A stretch of 15,645 nt of DNA from UBA2266 sp964406945 (lineage in GTDB: Bacteria > Planctomycetota > Phycisphaerae > Sedimentisphaerales > Anaerobacaceae). Positions 1 through 7,204 of this stretch are shown in pieces. The notes under the pieces were generated by a model. The model worked only from the letters and a program-made list of their open reading frames with translations, ran no database searches and was not told the origin of the DNA. How positions within the stretch are numbered: position 1 is the first letter of the stretch; the number at the start of each line of letters is the position of its first letter. The translations under genes and the position numbers were made by a program. The stretch is from NCBI GenBank assembly GCA_964406945.1, contig CAYOTO010000065.1, forward strand, positions 1 to 15,645, written 5' to 3'.

Positions 1-88
1 AGCCGATGCGCCCGCTTTTTTCAACCCATAACCTTTCCGCAACAGAAACTAATTCGCCGGTGTTTGTCCCGTAGTTCGATACGTCGTG

Positions 89-277
89 CTAATCCCTCAT
101 TCGTTTTCTGCGTCCGGATCCAGCTTTGTCTGGCCAGTCTCGCCTGCGTTCTATCTTGTAGTTGTACTTCAGGGAGTTGTATACCGCAGTATCCCGGAAC
201 CGGTGGAACTCTTCGCCCGGTTCGAACCTTTTTAGCATTTCTCTCAGTTTTTCTGGCTCTTTCTTGACGCGTCTCAT
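89..277 (-). CDS. Possible small basic hypothetical protein (62 aa)
   Basis: I do not recognise this family. The frame encodes a charged 62-residue protein with no signal peptide or membrane segment. Its N-terminal third is Lys/Glu-rich and looks helical (MRRVKKEPEKLREMLKRF), the middle is aromatic (VYNSLKYNYK), and the tail is Arg/Lys-rich. The composition is more protein-like than the overlapping plus-strand frame, which is Ser/Cys/Leu-rich. I chose the ATG at 277 because a purine-rich GTGGGGGC lies just ahead of it. An in-frame TTG-ATG pair 30 bases further upstream has no ribosome binding site. It would be transcribed divergently from clpB. The basic, helical character would suit a nucleic-acid-binding protein, but that is a guess. 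It may also be a chance frame. Confidence 0.35.
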   Translation of the reverse strand: MRRVKKEPEKLREMLKRFEPGEEFHRFRDTAVYNSLKYNYKIERRRDWPDKAGSGRRKRMRD

Positions 278-310
278 GTTGAAAGCCCCCACTTTTCTTC
301 TAAACATCAA

Positions 311-604
311 CGTATCTGAACTGCTGTTTTGATTCCATACCCATACTGGTTATCGGCTGTTCTCCGGAAATTCTACACCTGCATAGGTATGTAAATAGGA
401 GCCACTCATCGTCTTTGCGCTCCGCCATTCTACGCCCCATAATCGAGCGAAGTCTGCCATATTGGCACATTTCGCCGCTACGGCCGTATACGTAAATGCA
501 TTTATACCAACACGTTATGACATTAACCTGCTTTCGGGCACGGCTTTTGCACAGTAGATACCGTGGAAAGCATTGAAAAAGCTACAAAGAGAAGGATTAC
601 TTAA
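311..604. other. Gene-free region upstream of clpB
   Basis: No convincing coding frame on either strand. The stretch contains a candidate clpB promoter (415-443, listed separately). It also has a run of short perfect palindromes: TACGGCCGTA at 479-488, TACGTA at 489-494 and AAATGCATTT at 494-503. I looked for a CIRCE element (TTAGCACTC, 9 bases, GAGTGCTAA), the HrcA operator often found at chaperone genes, and did not find one. Confidence 0.5.
415..443 (+). promoter_or_regulatory. Candidate clpB promoter, heat-shock-like -10
   Basis: TTGCGC at 415-420 and CATAAT at 438-443 are separated by 17 bases, so the -10 is good and the -35 poor by the sigma-70 standard. The same -10 lies in CCCCATAAT, which resembles the sigma-32 heat-shock -10 (CCCCATnT). 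The matching CTTGAAA -35 is at best partial here (CTTTGCG). The predicted start lies about 155 bases ahead of the clpB ATG. A heat-responsive clpB promoter would make biological sense, but the match is weak. Confidence 0.28.
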
Positions 605-3190
605 ATGAAGTTTGATAAATTCACATTAAAAGCACAGGAAGCACTCGCAACCGCCCAACAGATTGTGATGGGCAAATCCCACACGGTCCTGAGCCCGTTG
701 CACCTGCTGAAGGCCCTTTGCGAGGATGAAACCGGGGTAACGGTAATGGTGCTCAAGAAAATCGGCGCCAACGTATCGCGCATAAACGAAATGACCGAAG
801 CCGAACTCAACCGTCTGCCCCAGGGCTCGGCTGGAACCAGTCAGCTCATGCCGGACCCCGCGCTAACGCAGATCATACTCGATGCCCAAAACAAGGCCGA
901 CGCAATGGGCGATGACTACCTCAGCGTCGAGCATCTCTTGCTGTCTCTGGCGACTGTCGACAGCGATGCCAAAGAGATCCTGTCGCTGAATTCTGTTACC
1001 GAAGATCAGATCAAGAACGCCCTCAAGGACGTCCGGGGACAGGAAAGAGTTACCGACGAGAACCCCGAAGCCAAATACAAAGCACTCGAGAGATTCGGTA
1101 TCGACCTGCTCGAAATGGCCAGGAAAGGCAAACTCGACCCGGTCATAGGCCGCGACGAGGAAATCAGACGCTGCATGCAGGTCCTAAACCGAAGGACGAA
1201 AAACAACCCCGTACTCATCGGCGAACCAGGGGTCGGAAAAACCGCCATTGTCGAAGGACTCGCTCAGCGGATTGTCGCCGGTGACGTGCCGGCGGGCCTG
1301 CAGAATAAAAGAGTGGTCGCACTCGATATGGGTTCGCTGATAGCCGGAACGAAGTTCCGCGGTGAATTCGAAGACAGGCTTAAAGCGGTCCTCAAGGAAG
1401 TAATTGGAGCCGAAGGCCAAATCATTCTGTTCATTGACGAGCTTCATACCGTAGTCGGAGCCGGCAAGGCCGAAGGCGCGGTCGACGCGGGCAACCTGCT
1501 CAAGCCATCGCTTGCCCGGGGCGAACTCCGCTGTATCGGCGCCACCACAATCGACGAATACCGCAAATACATAGAGAAGGACGCCGCGCTGGAGCGACGC
1601 TTCCAACCGGTAATGATCGATCCGCCGAGCATAGAGGAAACAGTGGCCATTCTCCGCGGGTTGAAAGACCGCTATGACGCCCACCACGGCGTGAGAATCA
1701 CCGATTCGGCCCTGGTCGCGGCCGCGTCCCTGTCTCAGCGATACATCACCGACAGGTGGCTGCCGGACAAAGCCATCGATCTGATAGACGAAGCCGCCTC
1801 CAAACTGCGAATCGAAAACGACTCGCTCCCGGCCGAACTGGACTCGATCAGAAGAAAAATCATGCAACTTCAGATCGAACGCGAAGCACTCAAGAAAGAG
1901 AGTGACCGCGCCAGCAAGGAAAGGCTGGAAAAGACAAAAAAGCAACTGGCCGAACTCGACGCGAAGAACAAAAAGCTGACGGCCCAGTGGGAAGCGGAAA
2001 AAGGCGACATTGACCAGATCAAGGATATCAAAAGGCAGATCGAACAGGCTCAGACCGATTTCGAAGACGCCCAGCGTCGCGGCGAACTCGAAAAAGCCGC
2101 CCGACTCAAATACGAAACCATCGAAAATCTCAAAAAAGAACTCGATGAAAAGGAACATGCACTGGCCGAAAGCGACAAGTCCTCGATGATTCGCAATGAA
2201 GTCACTGACGAGCACATCGCACAGGTCGTGGCGAAATGGACCAATATTCCCGTATCGCGTCTGCTGACTACCGAACGCCAGCGACTCATTCAGATGGAAG
2301 AAAACATCCGTCAGCGCGTCGTAGGCCAGGACGAGGCCGTATCGGCTCTATGCAATGCGGTTCGGCGCAATCGTGCGGGCCTGAACGATCCCAACCGGCC
2401 TATCGGGACCTTCCTGTTTCTGGGCCCGACGGGTGTCGGCAAAACGGAACTGTCAAAGGCTCTGGCCAATTTTCTGTTCAACGACCCTCAGGCCCTGGTC
2501 CGCATCGACATGAGCGAATTCATGGAGCAGCATTCGGTCGCAAGACTGATCGGCGCGCCTCCCGGCTACGTTGGTTATGAAGAGGGCGGACGATTAACCG
2601 AGGCAATCCGTCGAAAACCCTATTCGGTCATACTGCTCGACGAGATCGAAAAGGCCCATCCGGACGTTTTCAACATTCTTCTGCAGGTCTTCGACGACGG
2701 CAGACTCACCGACGGCAAGGGCAAAACTGTCGACTTCACCAACACCGTCGTCATAATGACCAGCAACATCGCTAGTCAGCAGATTCAGGAACTTACCGAA
2801 GAAGCCGGAGCCGACTGGGAAATCGAGGCACACGTTAAGGACTCGCTGCGCCAGGTATTCAAACCCGAATTTCTGAACCGTATCGACGAAGTCGTCGTCT
2901 TCAAAATGCTCTCCAGGGAAAACCTGCACAAGATTGTCGACATACAACTGCGCTACCTGGCCGAACGCCTTGCAAAGCAGAATCTCAAGCTGCAGTTCAC
3001 GGACGCCGCCCGCGACCAGATCCTGCAGCAGGGTTACGACCCGACCTACGGCGCACGACCGCTCAGGCGAACGATCCAGCAACGCGTCGAGAATCCTCTG
3101 GCCGGCCACATCCTAGCCGGAGACTTCGCAGAGGGAGACACCGTAAAGGTCGACGCAAAGAATCACGCATTCAGCTTTGAGAAGGTCTGA
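605..3190 (+). CDS. clpB: ATP-dependent disaggregase ClpB
   Basis: Cytoplasmic AAA+ chaperone that works with DnaK/DnaJ/GrpE to pull polypeptides out of aggregates through its hexameric pore. All family parts are present in order. The N-terminal Clp repeat domain covers about residues 1-145. The first AAA+ domain has Walker A GEPGVGKT at 206-213 and Walker B ILFIDE at 274-279. The long charged coiled-coil middle domain, about 408-530, distinguishes ClpB from ClpA and ClpC. The second AAA+ domain has Walker A GPTGVGKT at 607-614, Walker B LLDE at 677-680 and the LNRIDE arginine-finger region. At 861 aa it matches the usual length (857 in E. coli). The start is supported by GAAGGA at 591-596, 8 bases before the ATG. 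No dnaK, grpE or hrcA lies nearby. Its stop overlaps the start of a GNAT remnant. Confidence 0.98.
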   Translation: MKFDKFTLKAQEALATAQQIVMGKSHTVLSPLHLLKALCEDETGVTVMVLKKIGANVSRINEMTEAELNRLPQGSAGTSQLMPDPALTQIILDAQNKADAMGDDYLSVEHLLLSLATVDSDAKEILSLNSVTEDQIKNALKDVRGQERVTDENPEAKYKALERFGIDLLEMARKGKLDPVIGRDEEIRRCMQVLNRRTKNNPVLIGEPGVGKTAIVEGLAQRIVAGDVPAGLQNKRVVALDMGSLIAGTKFRGEFEDRLKAVLKEVIGAEGQIILFIDELHTVVGAGKAEGAVDAGNLLKPSLARGELRCIGATTIDEYRKYIEKDAALERRFQPVMIDPPSIEETVAILRGLKDRYDAHHGVRITDSALVAAASLSQRYITDRWLPDKAIDLIDEAASKLRIENDSLPAELDSIRRKIMQLQIEREALKKESDRASKERLEKTKKQLAELDAKNKKLTAQWEAEKGDIDQIKDIKRQIEQAQTDFEDAQRRGELEKAARLKYETIENLKKELDEKEHALAESDKSSMIRNEVTDEHIAQVVAKWTNIPVSRLLTTERQRLIQMEENIRQRVVGQDEAVSALCNAVRRNRAGLNDPNRPIGTFLFLGPTGVGKTELSKALANFLFNDPQALVRIDMSEFMEQHSVARLIGAPPGYVGYEEGGRLTEAIRRKPYSVILLDEIEKAHPDVFNILLQVFDDGRLTDGKGKTVDFTNTVVIMTSNIASQQIQELTEEAGADWEIEAHVKDSLRQVFKPEFLNRIDEVVVFKMLSRENLHKIVDIQLRYLAERLAKQNLKLQFTDAARDQILQQGYDPTYGARPLRRTIQQRVENPLAGHILAGDFAEGDTVKVDAKNHAFSFEKV

Positions 3191-3330
3191 TGGAAGAACA
3201 GGTCCGCAAATCCGACCGGCTCGCGGGTCTGCGACTTTACGTCCATAAAAATAACGGTCCAGCGAAGAGGGCTTACGAATCTCGGGGCATGGCAAAAGAC
3301 CGTTACGAGCTTTACGAATGGCTCAAATGA
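3190..3330 (+). pseudogene. C-terminal remnant of a GNAT acetyltransferase
   Basis: A 46-codon frame starts at an ATG that shares its A with the clpB stop (TGATG). It is preceded by GAGAAGG at 3179-3185 inside the clpB end, so it could be translated by coupling. The protein contains GLRLYVHKNNGPAKRAYESR followed by GMAKDRYELYEWLK. This fits the last part of GNAT N-acyltransferases: the beta strand 'LYV', the Asn after it, the 'A..AYE..GM' helix that packs near acetyl-CoA, and the final strand. Full GNAT proteins are about 140-170 aa. The N-terminal strands and the acetyl-CoA pyrophosphate loop are missing, and the matching upstream sequence is replaced by clpB. I therefore read it as a decayed fragment. 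An alternative is a small gene kept for another purpose. Confidence 0.6.
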
Positions 3331-3456
3331 AACACGCCAAATCCTGTTAAGGTCCTGTAAAAAACCTGCCTGGCCTCCGGCTGTGCCGATTATTCGGAGC
3401 AAAAGGCCTTTATCAAACCTTTACGTCTGTTTTGGGCGCACGCAGCCGGAATTGAT

Positions 3457-3485
3457 TTGCCCCGCGAACCCTGCGGACCTACAAT
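3457..3485 (+). promoter_or_regulatory. Candidate glmS promoter
   Basis: TTGCCC (3457-3462, 4 of 6 to the sigma-70 -35) and TACAAT (3480-3485, 5 of 6 to the -10) are spaced by 17 bases. The predicted start is near 3492, leaving a leader of about 98 bases before the glmS ATG. The -10 falls inside a palindrome listed separately. Confidence 0.5.
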
Positions 3486-3492
3486 TTGTAGG
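3478..3492. promoter_or_regulatory. 15-bp palindrome over the glmS -10, possible operator
   Basis: CCTACAATTTGTAGG is a perfect inverted repeat with 7-base arms and a single central base. It covers the candidate -10 hexamer and the predicted start point of glmS. That is where a dimeric repressor would block transcription. No regulator gene lies in the window, so the binding protein is unknown. Confidence 0.4.
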
Positions 3493-3513
3493 ACTGTTCT
3501 GGCTGCTGTTGCA

Positions 3514-3536
3514 CCCCGGCTGAAGTGCCGAAGGGG
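3514..3536 (+). other. Imperfect hairpin in the glmS leader
   Basis: CCCCGGC and GCCGAAGGGG can pair as CCCC/GGGG and GGC/GCC with a three-base bulge on the 3' side. There is no T-run after it, so it is not an ordinary terminator. It sits about 55 bases before the glmS start codon and could be a leader structure. Confidence 0.25.
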
Positions 3537-3589
3537 TTTATGTAGGCCCAACGTAACAGGAATGCTCAATCCAGATAAAGGAACTCAAT

Positions 3590-5452
3590 ATGTGCGGCAT
3601 TGTAGCTTATTTGGGTAAAAAAATCGCCCAGCCAATCCTTGTTGAGGGACTCAAACGCCTCGAATACAGAGGCTACGATTCGGCGGGAGTCGCTTTTCTC
3701 TCCGACGGCTCGGTGAAGATCACCAAGACAAGCGGTCGAATCAGCGTACTCGAAGATGCGCTGACCGAACCGGGCCCGGATGAACACCTAGGCATAGGCC
3801 ATACCCGCTGGGCCACACACGGCAAGCCGAACACTATAAATGCCCACCCCCATCAGGATTACTCGGGCAAGATCGTAGTTGTACACAATGGAATAATCGA
3901 AAACTACGGCACACTGAAGAAATGGCTCCAGTCCGAGGGCGTTGACTTCCAAAGCGAAACCGATACCGAGGTAATCGCAAATCTGATCGGTTATTTCTAC
4001 GCCAAGAAAGCCGAAGAATGCGACAAGACCGACGATCAGAGCAAATTCGAATGGGCCGTCCAGAGAGCGCTGCACGAACTTCACGGTACTTACGGGCTGG
4101 CCATAGTATGCGCCGACACCCCCGACCTTCTGCTGGGCGCCAAAAAAGGCAGCCCACTCATACTCGGCGTCGGCAAGAACGAGTACATTCTCGCTTCCGA
4201 CGCGGCTGCCATCGTCGAACACACAACCCAGGCGATCTATCTGGCCGACAATGAAATGGTCGCGATTAACCCCCAGGGATTTCGCACGATGACGATTGAC
4301 AACGTCGCCGTCACCAAAGATCTCAAGAATATCGAATTCTCGCTCGAGCAGATCGAACTCGGCGGCTTCGAGCACCACATGCTCAAGGAAATCTTCGAAC
4401 AGCCGACCGCCCTGCAGACGTGCATGGGTGGACGAATCGATCTGCAGAACGGCAGCATCAAACTCGGTGGACTCGCCAATCGTTTCCGGGAGCTGACCCG
4501 CGTAAGACATCTTATACTCACCGGATGCGGCACCGCATTTCATGCGGGCCTCGTGGGCGAGTTCCTCTTCGAACAGCTCGCGCGCATTCCCACCGAGACC
4601 GAATACGCAAGCGAATTCAGATATCGCAACCCCATCATCGAAGACGGAACGGTAGTGGTCTCCATAAGCCAGTCGGGCGAAACAGCCGACACACTTGCCG
4701 CCGTCGAGCAGGCAAAAGAGCGCGGAGCAACCACGCTTGGTCTGGTCAACGTCGTGGGTTCCTCCATTGCCCGGATGACAGACGCCGGCGTCTATCTCCA
4801 CGTGGGCCCTGAAATCGGCGTCGCAAGCACCAAGGCATTCACCGCACAGGTCTCGGTCCTGGCCATGCTTGCCATAGAACTGGGCCGCAGAAAACTTATC
4901 AGCGCCGACGCCGCCCGTCGGATGATGGAAGAACTGCTGGAGATACCCGACAAAATCGAGTCGATTCTCGAGCTGTCCCCGCAGATCAAGGAAATCGCCG
5001 CGGCCAATATCGAAAAAGAAAACTGGCTCTTCCTCGGCAGAGGCTTTAACTATCCGGTCGCCCTCGAAGGCGCCCTCAAACTTAAGGAAATCAGCTATAT
5101 CCATGCCGAAGGCCTGCCCGCGGCCGAGATGAAACACGGCCCGATCGCGCTGATCGCCGACGGCATGCCCGCAGTGTTCCTGGCAACGGCGGGCCCGCAG
5201 TACGACAAGATTCTCGGCAATATCGAAGAGGTCAAAGCCAGAGGCGGCAAGGTCATCGTAGTGGCCACCGACGGCGACGAAGACATACGGGCTAACGCCG
5301 ACTACCTCATAACGATCCCCGACGCACCGGAAATATTCCAGCCGCTCCTGACCGTCATCCCCCTCCAACTGCTGGCATATCACGCAGCCGTACTGAGAGG
5401 CCACGATGTGGACAAACCCAGAAACCTCGCCAAATCGGTAACCGTAGAGTAG
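3590..5452 (+). CDS. glmS: Glutamine--fructose-6-phosphate aminotransferase (isomerizing)
   Basis: Converts fructose-6-phosphate and glutamine to glucosamine-6-phosphate and glutamate. This is the first committed step towards UDP-GlcNAc for peptidoglycan and LPS, and it occurs in the cytoplasm. The N-terminus MCGIVAYLG places Cys2 as the Ntn glutaminase nucleophile after Met removal. HTRWATHG and HNGIIENY are the other glutaminase signatures. Two SIS domains follow, with GCGTAFHAG, SQSGETADT and STKAFTAQ in the first and the AEMKHGPIALI helix in the second. The C-terminus ends KPRNLAKSVTVE, the family's near-invariant tail. At 620 aa it is slightly longer than E. coli GlmS (609). AAAGGAA at 3577-3583 is 6 bases ahead of the ATG. 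A pseudopilin gene follows 3 bases after the stop and may be co-transcribed. Confidence 0.98.
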   Translation: MCGIVAYLGKKIAQPILVEGLKRLEYRGYDSAGVAFLSDGSVKITKTSGRISVLEDALTEPGPDEHLGIGHTRWATHGKPNTINAHPHQDYSGKIVVVHNGIIENYGTLKKWLQSEGVDFQSETDTEVIANLIGYFYAKKAEECDKTDDQSKFEWAVQRALHELHGTYGLAIVCADTPDLLLGAKKGSPLILGVGKNEYILASDAAAIVEHTTQAIYLADNEMVAINPQGFRTMTIDNVAVTKDLKNIEFSLEQIELGGFEHHMLKEIFEQPTALQTCMGGRIDLQNGSIKLGGLANRFRELTRVRHLILTGCGTAFHAGLVGEFLFEQLARIPTETEYASEFRYRNPIIEDGTVVVSISQSGETADTLAAVEQAKERGATTLGLVNVVGSSIARMTDAGVYLHVGPEIGVASTKAFTAQVSVLAMLAIELGRRKLISADAARRMMEELLEIPDKIESILELSPQIKEIAAANIEKENWLFLGRGFNYPVALEGALKLKEISYIHAEGLPAAEMKHGPIALIADGMPAVFLATAGPQYDKILGNIEEVKARGGKVIVVATDGDEDIRANADYLITIPDAPEIFQPLLTVIPLQLLAYHAAVLRGHDVDKPRNLAKSVTVE

Positions 5453-5455
5453 AAA

Positions 5456-6253
5456 ATGCTTCACCGACGACCCCCATACCGCCACGGAAGGCGAAAGCCA
5501 GTCGAAAACACGCCGCGCAGCGGCCTGTGCGAATGTGGTGCGCAATACGCAGTAAGCAAAGCGAACAACGCATTTACGCTAATCGAACTGCTTGTCGTAA
5601 TCGCCATAATAGCCCTGCTGATCGCCATCCTCATCCCCTCGCTGATGAAAGCCAAATCCCTTGCCGTGCGGCTCCGCTGCTCCGGCAACCTCAAGCAGAC
5701 CTTCCTGGCCGTCCAGATGTACACCGACAACAACGACCACGTCTACATGGCCGCACAGGACCCCGTCTCTACCGATCCGTTCTACTGGCTGTGGATGGGC
5801 AGGGGCTGGCGAAGCTATCTCGAGCCCTATCTCGGCGGACCCATCGACGTCAACAATCCCTCCGTGCTCTACTGCCCGGGCGATCCCGACAGCAAGCAAC
5901 AATACGAAGCAACGAGTTACGCGTATTCTATGGCCTTTTATCACAGCCCGGAACAGATCGACGCGATGACCGACAAGGCCGCGACTTATTCCAACCCCCA
6001 GCCTCTAATAAAGCAGCGCCGCGCCGACGTATCTTTCCCGGACGGCAAGATACTGATCGGTGAATGGCAGAGTAACCACCAGCGAGTCGACAACGAAGCC
6101 GGCTGGTGGAACTGGGAGGGAACCAGAAACTATCTCTTCGCCGACGGGCACGCCGAATACTTGGAAGCCGAAGAAATCCGCCCCGCAAACGACAATCTTC
6201 CCGACGCGAACCTCACAAAAAACGGCATAAAAGGTCGAGACCACCCGCGCTGA
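5456..6253 (+). CDS. Type II secretion-type pseudopilin (prepilin N-methylation domain)
   Basis: Likely an inner-membrane pseudopilin-like protein processed by a prepilin peptidase. The signature NNA/FTLIELLVVIAIIALL at residues 37-55 predicts cleavage between A39 and F40, giving Phe+1 and the required Glu+5. The hydrophobic helix runs from about 45 to 62. The next part, RCSGNLKQTFLAVQMYTDN (74-92), and the late NYLFADGHAEYL (224-235) are typical of the large planctomycete family with an H-X9-DG motif. Here the His of that motif is Trp (W220, D230-G231). The leader is unusually long (39 residues) and Arg/Pro-rich. The ATG is the only ATG, GTG or TTG in frame ahead of the helix and has no clear ribosome binding site, so translation is probably coupled to glmS. 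The substrate or structure it serves is unknown. Confidence 0.9.
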   Translation: MLHRRPPYRHGRRKPVENTPRSGLCECGAQYAVSKANNAFTLIELLVVIAIIALLIAILIPSLMKAKSLAVRLRCSGNLKQTFLAVQMYTDNNDHVYMAAQDPVSTDPFYWLWMGRGWRSYLEPYLGGPIDVNNPSVLYCPGDPDSKQQYEATSYAYSMAFYHSPEQIDAMTDKAATYSNPQPLIKQRRADVSFPDGKILIGEWQSNHQRVDNEAGWWNWEGTRNYLFADGHAEYLEAEEIRPANDNLPDANLTKNGIKGRDHPR

Positions 6254-6288
6254 TGCCGCTCACTTGAGTTCTACGGCTTGCATTATGG

Positions 6289-7083
6289 TCACTTAATCCC
6301 GAGCACATCCTGCATCGAGTACAATCCCGCCTTCCTGCCTGCAACCCACTCAGCGGCGCGCAGCGCCCCTCGAACAAACGTATCCCTCGTATGAGCTGTG
6401 TGGTTCAGCGTAACAGTTTCGCCCAGCGTGCTGTACATCACAGAATGCACGCCCACGATATCCCCGGCCCGAACGGCATGCATTCCGACGTCGCCGGTTT
6501 TTCTCGGCGACCGGCCTTCACGGCCGCACACAAGCGCCTTCTTCGGATCTCGGCCGGTTGCCTCACATACATGCTCCGCCAGTGTTAGCGCACTGCCGCT
6601 CGGTGCATCCTTCTTGAACCGGTGATGCTGCTCGACTATCTCGATATCGTAGGCTTCGCCCAGCATCGCCGCCGCCTTGCCGACAAGACTGAACAGCACG
6701 TTCATCCCTACGCTCATATTTGTTGCAAATACCACAGAGACTTTTTCGGCCGTCGCGCTCAGCCCGGCCTTTTGATCATCCGTAAGGCCGGTGGTTCCCA
6801 TCACAAGCGACACGCCGTTGGCTTCGCACCACTCCATGTTCTTATCCGCCGCCTCAGGCAGCGAAAAATCGATGGCAACATCGGCGGCTGGCGGCATCGA
6901 ATCGGATAACTGCACCCCCAATTCAGCCACACCCGCAGCGAACCCCGCATCAACTCCCAGTTCCGGGTGATCTTTGTTATCCACAGCACCCACTACCTCG
7001 AATACGGGCGACTCCGCTCCCAGAGCCACCAAACGCTTGCCCATACGCCCACCGGCGCCGATAACAACAAGCTTTATAGCCAT
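6289..7083 (-). CDS. dapB: 4-hydroxy-tetrahydrodipicolinate reductase
   Basis: NAD(P)H-dependent reduction of 4-hydroxy-tetrahydrodipicolinate to tetrahydrodipicolinate in the diaminopimelate/lysine pathway, in the cytoplasm. The nucleotide-binding loop GAGGRMG is at residues 9-15 and GTTG at 96-99. The signature EQHHRFKKDAPSGSA begins at 151; H153 and H154 plus K158 are the expected catalytic and substrate residues, and PSGSA binds substrate. At 264 aa the length is normal (273 in E. coli). The start has AAGGGG (7096-7091) 7 bases ahead. It is the last gene of a co-oriented minus-strand series, 121 bases after the hydrolase-like gene, and converges on the pseudopilin with a 35-base gap. No other dap gene is in the window. 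Confidence 0.97.
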   Translation of the reverse strand: MAIKLVVIGAGGRMGKRLVALGAESPVFEVVGAVDNKDHPELGVDAGFAAGVAELGVQLSDSMPPAADVAIDFSLPEAADKNMEWCEANGVSLVMGTTGLTDDQKAGLSATAEKVSVVFATNMSVGMNVLFSLVGKAAAMLGEAYDIEIVEQHHRFKKDAPSGSALTLAEHVCEATGRDPKKALVCGREGRSPRKTGDVGMHAVRAGDIVGVHSVMYSTLGETVTLNHTAHTRDTFVRGALRAAEWVAGRKAGLYSMQDVLGIK

Positions 7084-7204
7084 AAACTTACCCCTTGTGC
7101 TCGTTTTGATTTAGTTTTTGTCGTGTCCGTCTTGATCGACCAACCGCATGCCGGACCCGAGTCCAGCCACATACCCGCGGACATATACCGGGAAATCAGT
7201 TACG

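Larger units (their letters stand above)
3331..3589. other. Gene-free leader region between clpB and glmS
   Basis: No coding frame is supported. The region holds a candidate glmS promoter (3457-3485), a perfect 15-bp palindrome over its -10 (3478-3492), and an imperfect G+C-rich hairpin (3514-3536) in the would-be leader. I see no clear terminator for clpB, only the short palindrome AAAGGCCTTT. I looked for the conserved core of the glmS ribozyme and did not find it. Confidence 0.5.

Noticed and set aside
1184..2215. 343-codon minus-strand frame
   Set aside because: Antisense to clpB, Phe-rich from reversed Glu/Lys codons of the coiled coil; not protein-like.
3331..3589. glmS ribozyme or riboswitch
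   Set aside because: The conserved ribozyme core and its pseudoknot strands are not visible in the leader; only simple hairpins are.
3788..5545. Long 585-codon minus-strand frame
   Set aside because: Antisense to glmS across nearly its whole length; the open frame follows from the glmS codon bias and shows no recognisable domain.
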